Below are positions 44,011 to 55,391 of a stretch of 64,000 nt of DNA, one piece after another. Numbering within the stretch: the first letter of the stretch is position 1; each line of letters opens with the position of its first letter. This stretch comes from Ligula intestinalis. Its lineage: Eukaryota > Platyhelminthes > Cestoda > Diphyllobothriidea > Diphyllobothriidae. The stretch lies in NCBI GenBank assembly GCA_036362985.1, contig JAYGXS010000004.1:17549659-17613658 (forward strand), read 5' to 3'. The notes under the pieces are model-generated. The model saw only the letters and a list, made by a program, of their open reading frames with translations, did no database searches and was not told the DNA's origin. Both the position numbers and the translations under genes were made by a program.

Positions 44011-44884
44011 TTCAATCTTCAAATTTGTACTTGAGAAAAGATGCTTCATACTTTCTATCCCACACAAAGTAAACGTTCTACTCATGAAAGCGGAGGTCAA
44101 CTGGAGTTCATGCATGGAACGATAAATACGGGACATCAGCAGTCCGACCAGATCAGGAGCGTGCCGAGCAAGCTTCGTGTCTTGTGCAGCCCATGCATTC
44201 ACACGGGGCAAAACGACTAACTGCCAATGTAGGCATCAGAATCGGGTAAGTAAAAGTTTATTTAGACAGTTACAGACCATTATTTAACAGGCCCCGATGC
44301 TCTGCACGGAATTTTAAGAGGGTTTTTTATGCAAAATTCCAGCCGATCGAAAACTACCGCATGCCAGTAAAGTCAATCGCAGATCAGACTGTGTGCAATC
44401 ATTATCGCGGCGTTCCAATGATGGTGAACATGCGGTGTACGTCACGACTTTGACAGAAATGGGCAGTGCCATGAAAGCCGCTGTTGTTATGAAGCATCAA
44501 CCAACAAACAGCTGAGCCAAAAATGTTAGCATTTCATGATATTTACTGCGGTCATGAATGTGCAGAAACAACCAAACGGAAGATCGCTCCGGGATCTGAC
44601 TCACTAATCTAGCATCACTTCATGTTAAAATGGTACGTTCAAGCCTAATAGCCCAAAAAGTGATTGGATTTAGTACAGTGGTATACGTGCCGGGAGCAGG
44701 TTATTTTGATTGCGAAAGTCGGCGCAGATCCAAAAGAATAAGGGGACACCTCTCAGTATGGCTGAGAAAAGGTGAAGTCAGGAGCATAAACAGCGTTATT
44801 CTCGCGTGCATTGCTGATTCCGAATACATTTGGATCCCACCGAGGAATTCCGGGGACTGATAACATTCCAGCAAACAACATGAA
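44011..44884. other. No gene recognised
   Basis: Tail sequence of the PLE (to about 44050), then short ORFs. Confidence 0.4.
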
Positions 44885-45055
44885 GTCCCTGGGTCAGCGT
44901 CCGCCAACACAACAGCAGAACCGACTGCTATCAGGTTGACGAAATCGTTCATGTGCGCACACAGGAACCTCTTGCACGCTTCGCACCTGGCATGGCCAAC
45001 GGTCGCGTACACTCTTTTGCGTTCTTCCTTTCTCTTCCTCCCTTCCCTTGGACAA
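44885..45055 (-). repeat. Dispersed repeat D, copy 1
   Basis: Matches 54495-54670: AAGTCCCTGGGTCA, CAACAGCAG, GGAACCTCTTGCA/GAGCCTCCTGCA, TGGCATGGCCAACGGT. The minus-strand reading (ATVGHARCEACKRFLCAH against TTVGHAKHGACRRLFCAN) keeps similar amino acids and may derive from coding sequence; I do not recognise it. Confidence 0.6.
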
Positions 45056-45277
45056 AATCTTCACTGCCGCTTAACCAGTCCTAACTACATGAGATCGAGG
45101 GTCTTCTGAACAAATCCTGGTTCCTGTGGAGGCAGAAGCATGGTCATAGACGGGGCAGAAAAATTGGCATGTCCAAAAGTTTACCATTACGAATACCACA
45201 ATAACGGAAATACGCCATTCATTGTAATAAAAATGATCTTAAGAGACCGGTGATTTCTATAAAACACGCATGGTACC

Positions 45278-45638
45278 TGTCGTGAGTAGCTCGCGTCGAA
45301 GTGAACTCCGCCAATATCTCACGACTGCTGTTCTCGATTGTTGGGAACAGCCAATCAGAGATGCCGCAAAGCTGGTCCCTCGCTCGGCAACGAATAGCAG
45401 ACATGCACGCGTGAACGCTGTCTCTCTGGCCGCTGGGATTCCTGCTACTAAGCCACACTTTGGATCACGCCGCTCCAGCGGAAGGAAGTGCGCTCCGTAT
45501 TTAAACTTCTTCCTGTTTATTTTCCATTCATTTGTATGCAGAATAAACTATTCCTAACAACCCGGCCTTCCCAAAACTTCTCTCCTAAGGAGGCATGGTC
45601 TGCAAGCTCGCAGTTGCTAGGGTTTAACTCAGTTAACC
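45278..45638 (+). repeat. Solo-LTR-like repeat, family A, copy 3
   Basis: Starts TGTCGTGAGTAGCTCGCG and ends CAGTTAAC, about 360 bp. A TATTTAA box (45499-45505) and AATAAA (45542-45547) lie 43 bases apart in the order expected of an LTR promoter and polyadenylation signal. Confidence 0.75.
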
Positions 45639-46500
45639 CCCTGCAATAGACTTATTCTAGGGGCAGCTCGTATTCGAAATCTGTCTTTATTCATGCTGCT
45701 ATAAAAACACGTTTTTTTTTAAAACCGAACAATAAAGAAGAAACTATTTCGAAACGTAGTTTTTCTAGCGTGATTGATAGCTTTAAATTGCTTCTAATCA
45801 GTCGTTTCCCTCTGGAAGCGTTACTAAAATATCGGTAAGGTTTTCGAAAGCGTTGATTTATATTGGCGTATTCTATATAACATATGAACCAGTTGACCCA
45901 GTGGATTTGTGTTCAAATTTACCTCATATTTACTGTCAAATTCATTGCAAGATGGTTTAGCGAATTTCATACTGCTACTGCCTGATCCCGGTTGGCTTAA
46001 TTTGCTTACCTGGTTCTCGAGTTATAACAAAAACTAAAATGTAAGTATTAAATTTCGCAAAGCCCTGGCTATAGACATGTTTGCAGACAAGAGGGACGAC
46101 AGAAAAGGCGGATGGATTGATACGTTTGTTTCGGGATACATCTGCCTTCATTCACTCCCGAATGTCTGCTGGCAACGAAAAAAAAACAAATCTGCATTCG
46201 AGTACGGCACAGATAGACCAAATCTGGATATAGCAGATAGGTTATAAGCATTCCGTCGAAACTGAGTTTGTCATCACCTCACCACCTGTCATTCTCTGTC
46301 ACCGAAGGTCGGGTATTTATTGAATAATTTAATTAACTCAGCTCCAAAACGTCAAAAATCAAGATGCATGTAAATTTGCACAAGAATCCATAAAATAGTA
46401 TTGAAGTGCAATTTTTTTATAATTTGGCATGTTCCGCAAAAGTTATTTGCCTAGCCTGTTGCACGCAAAATGTTTGAAAAGAATCATCTACTTTGTAAGC
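45639..46500. other. No gene recognised
   Basis: AT-rich, no ORF above 60 codons with meaning. Confidence 0.45.
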
Positions 46501-46517
46501 GTTACTGGCAGGAGTTT

Positions 46518-47195
46518 CCTTGGTAGTGGCGGAACAAAACTCCACATTTCCAGGTTTGTCGACAGCGTTTCGAGGTCGATTCGAGTTCGATCCGAGCTCG
46601 AATTGAGCACGATTAGGGAAAGGGTTAGGGGCTAGGATCAGGGTTATGGTAAGGATCAGAGGTTAGTGTAAGGGTTACGGTAAGCATTAGGGTAAGGGGG
46701 TTAGGGTCAGGGTTAGGGTAAGGGTGGGGTTAGCGTAAAATTAACGGTAAGGGTTAGAGTAAGCGTGAGGGTTAGTTTAAGGATAAGGTTTAGTGTTAGG
46801 TTCAGTGTGGGATAGTGATATCTTCTGTAAAATAAAGCCCGAAATTTCTGCTTTATATTACATAAAGCCTTACAAAAATCCTTTTTAACTGGGTTTTGGG
46901 CGAAGGAAAGTTTTCGGAATAAGCCTCCACATTGCCAAGTTTTTCGACAACGATTCGTGCTCGATTCGAGCTCAATTCCAGCTCGATTTGTTTTTGCACC
47001 TTTTTTCGATTTTCGCGCCCAACGCCGTCGGCCTTTAGCCACTGTATTCAATTATTTCAGCAAAATTTTACGACTTTTTTCTTATTTTCGCAAAATCCTT
47101 TTTGGTAAATCAGGTTTATCAACTTAAAAAACCCTTCTCGTGGTTACTGTATTCAAACAACGTATGTCTTGATGTATCCATGACCACAACCAAGG
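46518..47195 (+). mobile_element. Telomere-array element T, copy 1
   Basis: Begins CCTTGGTAGTGG (46518-46529) and ends CCACAACCAAGG (47184-47195), terminal inverted repeats with one mismatch; AGGAGTT outside both ends may extend them. Inside are two direct repeats (46541-46605 and 46926-46990, both beginning CTCCACATT and containing TTCGACA and ATTCGAG blocks) flanking a degenerate GGGTTA/GGGTAA array (46607-46810) and a spacer. The right end abuts PLE endonuclease sequence. No protein recognised; a 112-codon ORF across the array is spurious. Confidence 0.75.
46607..46810 (+). repeat. Degenerate telomere-like array (TTAGGG/GGGTAA)
   Basis: About 200 bases of GGGTTAG, GGGTAAG and GGATCA variants. 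TTAGGG is the animal telomere repeat; here it is internal to a mobile unit. Confidence 0.85.
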
Positions 47196-47565
47196 CAACT
47201 CCTTCCCTTGTTCAAGCACGAGCAAACCGGACCTTGCGTTACACGGAGGCATCCTACATACTGCGGGAGAAACCCGACCTATGCAATAAACTAGACCATG
47301 TATTTAATATTCAATTGCCTTTCTAAATACATACCACACTTTTATTCTTTTTAATTCCCCTCCCTACTTTTCGCCCCAAGTTTGAATTTGACATAACCAT
47401 TGAACGTTTGCCACGTTAACATGACCTTGCTATTATCGATCCTGCAAAAAATTCAAAATGATGTGTTCTTTAATTGTTTCGTTATTCATGCAAAGAAAGG
47501 GAAGCAGTTGATAAGCTCTCTCGAAATTTATTTGCGCAAATAAATTATACCGTTTCGGCCTGCTT
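47196..47565 (+). pseudogene. PLE 3' end: endonuclease C-terminus and tail
   Basis: Frame 47205-47326 encodes LVQARANRTLRYTEASYILR, EKPDLCNKLDHVFNIQLPF and a stop, the last 40 residues of a PLE protein. The tail carries TTGATAA (47518-47524), GCTCTCTCGAAA and the perfect helix III ATTTATTTGCGCAAATAAAT, but two core positions (C3, G8) are mutated, so its ribozyme is dead. A close copy is at 56110-56525. Confidence 0.8.
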
Positions 47566-48659
47566 CAATAATTACCAATATACCTCCTGCTTCCGTCATA
47601 TTGCAATAATTGAACCTTGTTTAGCTAAAAATAAGGAAGTTCGATAAAGGAAATAATAATAAAATAAGGAGCGTTAATCAGTGAATTAAATTCAGCATAA
47701 AAATGATCATACGTGTCAATGAGTGAAACCAATTTGCCCAATATATAGAGACGGAGATCTTTGAAATGCACGGCATAGGGGGTGAGACATAAGCAACCAT
47801 GAAGAGGATAGCACTCTGTTAAATTAAATAAATGGCCGATTACTGTATGATGGGTGTCCTAATTTTGTCAAATGTGATGACGTGTGCCGGTGTTTATATG
47901 AATTCGTTGCTTTAAACCGGACAAAATGTCGCGCGATGGAGGAAGGGACTAGAATGGAATTTCCGCGGTGATCAAGGAACCGTTGGCAAGGTCCTGTCTC
48001 AATAGTAATTTTAAAGTGCACTTTCTCGTCTATAGCAAGGCACGTCAGAAAGTGCACGTTGAAGTAAAACGTTAGCACATGTGGATCAATCAAATATAGG
48101 TCTGCGCAGTATAATAGTTGGATCGAATCGTTAATAAAATGAGTAGTACTGATTTGGATTTGATTTTAGGGAGTCATCTGTTTATTATCCGTTTATATTT
48201 CAAATAAAATCGCGAAATAAGGCCGTGCCCTTCGACGCATTTTCTCATAAATCACTTGACCAAGTTTATCTGGTCAAGGAACTTAAGGTAATCCTTGTAT
48301 TTTTCGATGATACGACGGGTTCTCTTGGTTTAAAACAAAGACTTTTGTTTTTCAAAATTCTAAATATAATGTCATTTTTGTGACCAAGAGGACTGTTATT
48401 TTACGTCTGCTTATGGGTTTTATGTCTTTATATGACTAAACCTGAGGATACTTCATAAAATGAAGAAAATACTTGAATTAGTTCATTCATCGCGAAACCA
48501 TATTTCCGTGTATTTTCCTTCAGGTATGTTGGCTTGAGGATGTGGAACGCCGAGTTCGTTCAGGGTGAAAAATCATTCACTACATTCACAGCTACTATCA
48601 ATATACGTGATCTCTAAATCACATTCTGTGAGAATTCATCATTTTTGTTTCCTTCCTGG
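47566..48659. other. No gene confirmed; one ORF of note
   Basis: ORF 48093-47824 (89 codons, minus) contains FNVHFLTCLAIDEKVHFKIT, a composition more protein-like than its neighbours, but I do not recognise it. The rest is AT-rich. Confidence 0.4.
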
Positions 48660-49290
48660 TTAGCAGTAAAAAGTCCGTCGCGGATTCACAATCAAAAACA
48701 ATAGCAGAAACAGTAGCAGAAACGGGTAATACATGCACAGGAGTTTGCAGTATTCATAGAATAGAGTCAGTACTGCAAACGCACAGTGACAATTAACGTT
48801 AATTGCCCGCTTGTGCATGGAAAGTTTGTTGGACGGCATGCGGGCTCTGATCTGTTGAGATTTCATCACGCGCGGTGGACTCGGGCGTGATGATTGTTCG
48901 GCCATCCTGCCCTCTGGTGTTGGCGTAAGATGACGCGGTGGCCTGTCCGTTCCCCAAGTGGCGACTTGCTTTGGCCAAGTTGAGTCTCAGCAGCGAATAT
49001 GGATTGGGCAAATCGTTGCACTTGTTTATGGATTGGGGGCCCGTGAAGCATGACACAAGTAATTCTAGGCTCTTGCAGTAATGACTGTATCCTATAAATA
49101 CTGCAAACTCCTGCGCATGTATTCCCCATTTCTGCTACTTTTTCTGCTAATTTCTCTGCTGATGAATCCGCGACGGATGTCGAAACGTTAGGCGAATAAA
49201 AGTGTTGTCCCAAGGATCGAGTCCTCTTCTTCTCAATTACTTCCTGGGATTCGCATGTTCCCTTGTATTGGCAGTAAAAAGTCCTGCTCG
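48660..49290 (-). repeat. Ribozyme-bearing repeat E, copy 2, with inverted arms
   Basis: Arms 48665-48785 and 49065-49175 are reverse complements (both hold ATACTGCAAACTCCTG and GAATCCGCGACGG). They flank the E core (48878-49042, minus) shared with 41475-41635. The right arm ends in CTGATGA (49159-49165), the hairpin ATCCG-CGA-CGGAT and GAAACGTTAGGCGAATAAAA. The bases between hairpin and GAAA do not fit a perfect hammerhead. Confidence 0.65.
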
Positions 49291-51930
49291 CAACAAAAGT
49301 CATATAACGCAGTCCGGTGGCCTCAATCGTGTGATCAGTTCAACATAGCTGTTTTGTGCAATCACAGGAGTGTGTACCTTTCCCAATGCGTGAGTGTGGA
49401 CTGCGGGCAAAATAGTTTTACTCTGCGATTGTGCTCTCTGTCCTGTAGCGCTTAATGGGTACTTCTGCGCCTGATACGATTACCCCACCGCAACCACCAC
49501 CACCATCAACGTTTTTTATAGATTAACTGGAGGCGACCAAAGAAATCATGTCTCAAAAAACATTCCCAAGTTTCTTTTTAATTGATTTCTGATGAGCATC
49601 AGGAAAAGTGCCACGAGAGTTCCAGCAGCGGACGAGGCTACAATGTCCACCTCTCACGGGCCATTTTGGAGAATACCATTGGTCTTATGATTAGGAGCCA
49701 GCAAAGCGTATGGTCTTGTATTCAGTTGTATCTACCGAACAAGTATACGTTCAAAAAATACATTTGCTGCATTTAGCCTAAAAAAATTATTTATTCATTT
49801 GGGCATATCTGGAATAACTTTGTGGTAATGCTTGGTCCCAGCGGCACTTAAAGATGCAAACTAGTCACTCAGTTAACTGGCGAAAGATCGTTTACAGGAA
49901 GTCGACATCCAGACAATAAATTGTGTTAGGTAGCCCCCTGTTAGATTGCTTAGCATACTGGCCACTGTGCGGCTGTTGGCAAGGTTCAAGGGTGAGCCCC
50001 AAGGTAGAACGGGAAGAGTGACTTCTGTTAGCGATAGGTTAGCATTCATTCGTTAAAATCAATATTCCCGATCGAGACCGGCAAAAAACGAACCCGTGGA
50101 TCAAGGGCTAGACCGTTGGGCTTCTAATCAGCAGTTCGCCAGTGCCTCGAGCCTCGGGCTGATCCGGTACTCGAAACGTCTTCCTTCTTGTTTATGCTTG
50201 ATGTTTTCAAGTTAGTTCAGCATACAGATAGAAACCCCCTTCCACGAGCTCCCAGGGGCGGCTGTTATATTCTGGCAAGACTTTCGGGGATACGTGCACT
50301 GCGCACAAAATGCAGGCACTATTAACCGAAGTTTGTTTGTAAGCTTTCAACTAAAACGGATTAATTAAAGGCGATTACGTGCATTCCCAGCAGGGAACAT
50401 AATTCAAGTTAGGTTCTAAAAAGTAGAACGTTGGATTCGGGTCACTCATCACCTCTGGAACTATGACCTCTCGAGTGATGCCTTTTTTCTATCCACTTCG
50501 ATGCCTATACAAAGATAGAAATGCAAAAATAAGTAAATTTCTTTCAGTGTTGTTTTTAGGAAAACGAATTTCATTCTGATTAGGTATTGAACGCAAAAAG
50601 CATCGCCGGTTTTAAATTTTTTCAATGATGATAATATTTGGGGCGATCACAAGTTCAGCCCTGTGGACAACTGATGTCACGTTTATTCGTGCCGCTCACA
50701 CAAGTACACTGTTCAATCCATTTTGATTGAAGTGTTATGTGAGTGCCGAAAAACCTTTTTATCAAATCACTTGTGGTCATGTGGCTTTCTTCGAAATGCC
50801 TTGGGGTCAGCTTGAAACGTAAGCTGCGTTTCGAAGTATACAGGTACTATTAAACGTTTTAGAGAATATAACACTCTTTCCTCTAAGCAAACAGTCCTAG
50901 GAAGACGTAACTTGCAGTGAATGCCCCCTATGAATAGTCTTCCTGGAAAATACACCCAAGTGTATCGTGTCAACAAAAGCCTCTGCTGATAGCAGCATAT
51001 TGGACATGAAGCCTCTTAAAAATCAGCCATTTTTGAGATTCTGGGTGCTTGAAAGTGGACTTAAATTGGCCTTCTAGGAAACGCTTGCTTAACGTGACCA
51101 TATTAGTAAGCCTCCTACTTATAAAACCTACTTTTGTCTCATTTGCGGCTCCACAATTCCCATCCGCGTATAACACGGAGGCACTGTGTGCATGCGTTAG
51201 GCACTTTTTTGTCAAAATTCGACATTGTGCACAGTCAAAAAAGTCGTAACGTGGGATGGAACCTGCCTGTCGCGATTCTACCCCACCACTCGTTCACTAA
51301 GCCCACCGGATGTAGTAAGGGACTAGGTTAATCCATGCCATCGTCGCCCACGGGATTTATGTCGCAGTGGTGCCGACCGTAGTAAACTCGCAGTGCGCGT
51401 GTGCTTATTCGGTGCATCCATCTCGTTCACGCCCCGTCCCGTCCCCCCCCCCACTGTCCCCTCCAAGTCTGCGGATCGCAATCAAACCTTTTGGGAACTG
51501 TTTCGCTCCAAAACCAATCAGTGCGCAAATTGACGTAAACTAACCTCGGAAGGGGGGGGGGGGCGGAGACATGCACTGCATCGCGCTTGGCAGACGACAG
51601 GCCATTCTATTGAGCCGTGCATAGAAGTGCGACTCCACTGTCCCTACAGGTGGATAGATGGTACCCATCCGGTGATGTCTGCGCCCACACAATGGGTTTT
51701 AAGGCGCCGTCGGTTGGTGTGATGCTCTGTTTACATTATCCGGGGGGTGCTTGGCCGAGAGACAAGGAGATGGAGAGAGAGGAAGGTGATGTCCCTTTGC
51801 ACCCGCGAGAGCTGCTGTGGCGAGAACTGATAAACATCAACACGAATATGCGGTCACAGAGGGCGGTGGAGGGGTGACGGAGGCGGTGGCGTCATTTCCG
51901 CTTACTCACACGCCTTTCCCACACATGTCC
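49291..51930. other. No gene recognised; partial SINE head near 50090
   Basis: GAACCCGTGGATCAAGGGCT (50091-50110) and GCCTCGAGCCTCGGG resemble the A and B box of SINE family 2. Poly-C (51443-51452) and poly-G (51553-51563) tracts occur. ORFs below 90 codons only. Confidence 0.45.
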
Positions 51931-51937
51931 TGCGGCC

Positions 51938-52060
51938 ATCTGACGTCAGCGTTTGCTTCACTGTTCGCATCAGCGGACAACTGCGTTGCAAGGAAGCCAG
52001 CGCTGGACATTTAGAATTCTCGAGCGAGATGCGCAGCCATGAAAGGTCAAGTAACTACTA
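51938..52060 (+). repeat. Direct repeat, left copy
   Basis: Matches 53136-53258: CATCTGACGTCAGCG, ACTGTTCGCATCAGCGGACA, TTGCAAGGAAG, CAGCGCTGGACATTT, GTCAAGTAACTACTA. Copies lie in the same orientation 1.2 kb apart. Confidence 0.75.
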
Positions 52061-53135
52061 ATACTATTGTGTGTTGTAGGACAATCGATTTCGACGAAGT
52101 CCATCATGTGCTCAAGAGCAGAGACGGTAAATGGAGCTAAGTACAAGATTATAGTGAAATAGACTCGCAACTGTCTAGCTCACTCAAACCCTCCACTGAA
52201 ATAAACCGGTGACAAGACTGAAGTTGAGATGACCGAACAGGCTTTGGGTGGAATCCGCTTTCTCAAATGTAGCCAGAAACACCGCCTAAACTTAGCCTTT
52301 AGTGACAACAGACTTTGCACGGGTACTACTGCCCTGTCTACCCTCACTCGCCTACAGTAGGTCTTTAGCCAGACTATAGGAAGCCAGGACTGGTACTGCT
52401 ACTACTACCACTACTGTTATTCCTTATACTACTAACTAGGGTGTAGCTGACTGATATTATTTGCTGGCTCTATTTCTGACTGTGTTGTAAGTCAGAAATG
52501 ACTGATTAAAATCAGCGCTGGGCTCATATCCCCTCAATCTCAACATGGATTGTAGTAGTACCGGTGCTTGCACTAGCGCTACCAACTGTCCGAGGTGCCG
52601 CTGAGTTAGCCAACGCTAGGGCTCCTGCTCCCTGATTTCAGCAAATAGTGTGAATCTTGGTTTTAACTATTCCGATTAAGTACACGTTTGGGAGGCAGCA
52701 GAGCTTGCCTTGGTTTCCATCCTCTCAACGCGATCCGTCGGGCTGTGTACATTTTCTATTAGGTTCGACTAAAATACTGCTGCTGTAGGTGCCTGCCTTA
52801 TTCTAGTACGCATACGTACTACGGCCAGTAAATTGTGTACTATAATACGGTCTGTGTTCTTTTAATGAAACAGCACGCAGTATACACTTCCAATCTGTGT
52901 GAGATAAAGTGATTAACACTTGGATAATAATAATCATAGCACAAGTCCGACCATGTCCTTATGTTGTGCAGTTTTCCATCTACAGAAACTATCAATAGGC
53001 CTACTACAGTATCTATCTGTAGCTCGGATTTTACAGAACGTCTGCTCATAGCCCCTCGATTCCAGCACGGAATATAAAAATGTACGCTAAAGGTATTTTG
53101 AGTAAATACCCGCCTTCAGTAGCTGTCAAGCTCTG
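52061..53135. other. Interval between the direct repeats; no gene recognised
   Basis: Contains CTA/ACT-rich low-complexity stretches (about 52395-52440) and no ORF with a recognisable product. Confidence 0.45.
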
Positions 53136-53258
53136 GCCATCTGACGCCAGCGTTCGCTAGCGCACTGTTCGCATCAGCGGACAACTGAGTTGCAAGGAAG
53201 TCAGCGCTGGACATTTGGAATTTTCGGGCGAGATGCAAAACCATTAAAAGTCAAGTAA
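53136..53258 (+). repeat. Direct repeat, right copy
   Basis: See the left copy at 51938. Roughly 85-90 percent alike by eye, with a small insertion (AGCG) near the start. Confidence 0.75.
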
Positions 53259-54490
53259 CTACTACTACTTGCGTCTCATGGTAAGTCAAGGCACTCGAAA
53301 CGACAAGTCAGTAGGACACAGCTCGTCTGGGTCACTTGTTCTGGCAAACCAGAAGAAGTGAAAGCACCAGGGGACGCGAAGTATGCTGTGAAATTTTTAT
53401 GTAGGCAGTGCCAATTCTCGAGATTGCAAGTCCCCAACTGATTAAATGTTAATAGCAGATACTCCGCTATATTGAGGAACACACAAAGGGCTTTGTTTGC
53501 TTGACCAATAATAAAGCAGGACTAGATGGGTTCCTTTTTCAAAATGGAATGTGCAGCTGTTTTTTTCAGTTGTTCGAGAGGGATGCGCCTGAGATCCATT
53601 TTCGCAAAGCTGCCTAGCCGAGAGCAGAATGGTGCACAACAAGTGCTGTGGCGGGATGTGGTGAATCTGATTTTAGCGGCGGCAGGTTGTTAAATAGACA
53701 CTTAAGTGCCGCAGAAGAGGAAATGGCTTTGGAATGCCCAATTTATAGAAGGACTAACAGCATATGTGATAATACTATGCCAGGGAAACTGGTCGTCAAC
53801 TTATGACAGCTGTTCACCCTGATTTATACTCCTGTAGATAACGACATCGTAAGATGCGAATTCTACGATCGCTTGACAGAGAGAATGCTTTATTTTGAAG
53901 GTACTATCCAAAATGTTTAGCAAAAAATGGCTCCAGTCACGGAGAGCGAGGGATAAGGCAAGGTAAGGGGTCATGGTAACAGGTCATCGAGAACTCAAAG
54001 TTAAAGGTTCACACAATATCCACATTTGTTATGGATACAGGTCGGCTTTCAACTTCTCAATTTCCGTTTCTTCACAAGTGAGGTAACGTGCTAGGAATGG
54101 GAGTACAGAGTGCATATATGCTGATGTACGGCAAGACATATGACGGAAGCTTCGGCGCATAGAACGGGAAGACGTCGCAGTCATTAGTTCAGCGTAAAGA
54201 GGGTTAGCGATCTCACTGAGGATGTGATCAGCCAATTGCTTGACCGTTTTAACGTGTTGCTGCATTATTATGTCAGCTAAAAGACATAAAAAACACTGGC
54301 ACCTGAAAAGAGCATTCGGAGGATACGTTTAGTAATGACCATGTTTTTAACTAAAGCTGGAAAAATAACTGGAGGGTACTGAGGAATGACGGCCACGTTG
54401 AGACGGTGTCCAGGCCATCCTTCAGTACTAGGAGATGGGTCTGGGTGTGGACCCCAGCAAAACCTTTTGTATGTTCTATGAGGTCCCGCC
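53259..54490. other. No gene recognised
   Basis: ORFs up to 78 codons without domains. Confidence 0.45.
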
Positions 54491-54494
54491 AAAC

Positions 54495-54670
54495 TACCCA
54501 AGTCCCTGGGTCAAAGTTTGCTAGCAACAGCAGGAGCAACCACTACCAGGTCGGGCGTGTTTGCACAAAAGAGCCTCCTGCAAGCTCCGTGCTTGGCATG
54601 GCCAACGGTGGTTTGATTGCATGCATTTCTCCGCGCTCTCTCTTCCCCCACCCTGGAGCGACTCCAAGAG
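54495..54670 (-). repeat. Dispersed repeat D, copy 2
   Basis: Aligns with 44885-45055. It ends about 20 bases before the T element at 54694. Confidence 0.6.
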
Positions 54671-54693
54671 GCCCTCACCGTCGCGTAAACAAC

Positions 54694-55391
54694 CCTTGGT
54701 AGTGGTCTTGGATACAACAAGCCGTAGGCTGTTTTCATAGGGTAACCATGAGAAGGTTTTTTTAAGTTGATAAACTTATTAACCAAAAAAGGATTTTTTG
54801 AAAATAAAAAAAAGTCGTAAAATTTTGTTGAAATAATTTAATATGGTGGCTATAGGCAGACGGGGTTGGGCGCGAAAATCGAAAAAAGGCGCAAAAAAAA
54901 TTGAGCACGAATCGAGCACGAATCGCTGTCGAAAAACTTGGAAGTGTGGAGTTTTATTCCGAAAACTTTCCTTTGCCAAAAACCCAGTAATAATGGATTT
55001 TTTGAAGACTTTTTGTAATATTAACCAAAAACTTCGGGCTTTTTACATAAGCTATCACTATCTCACACTGAACCTAACACTAACCCTTACCCTTGCCCTT
55101 ATCCTTACCCTAATCCTTTACGCTAAACCTAACCCTAAAAGTTACCCTAACCCTAACTCCTAACCCTAACCCCTTACTTTGACCCTAACCCTAACCCTTA
55201 CCGTAACCCTTACCCTAACCCTTACCTTAACCCTAACCCTAAACTCCAACCCTGACCATAACCCTAATCCTAATCCCTAACCCTAATGGTGCTCAAATCG
55301 AGCTCGCATGGAGCTCGAATCGACCTCGAATCGAGTCGAATAACTGTCGACAAACCTGGAAATGTGGAGTTTTGTTCCGCCACTACCAAGG
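54694..55391 (-). mobile_element. Telomere-array element T, copy 2
   Basis: Bounded by CCTTGGTAGTGG (54694-54705) and CCACTACCAAGG (55380-55391), a perfect 12-bp terminal inverted repeat. It is the reverse complement of the copy at 46518-47195 along its whole length: direct repeats at about 54905-54960 and 55300-55370, with the array (55066-55287) between. The right end abuts PLE endonuclease sequence at the point where copy 1's right flank begins. Confidence 0.8.
55066..55287 (-). repeat. Degenerate telomere-like array (CCCTAA)
   Basis: About 220 bases with many exact CCCTAA units and CCCTTA variants; better preserved than the array at 46607. Confidence 0.9.

Noticed and set aside
46713..47051. 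112-codon ORF over the telomere-like array
   Set aside because: The repeated Thr-Leu stretch is a translation of the array; the other T copy gives a similar spurious ORF.
55066..55287. True chromosome end
   Set aside because: The array is degenerate, internal, and bounded by element sequence on both sides.
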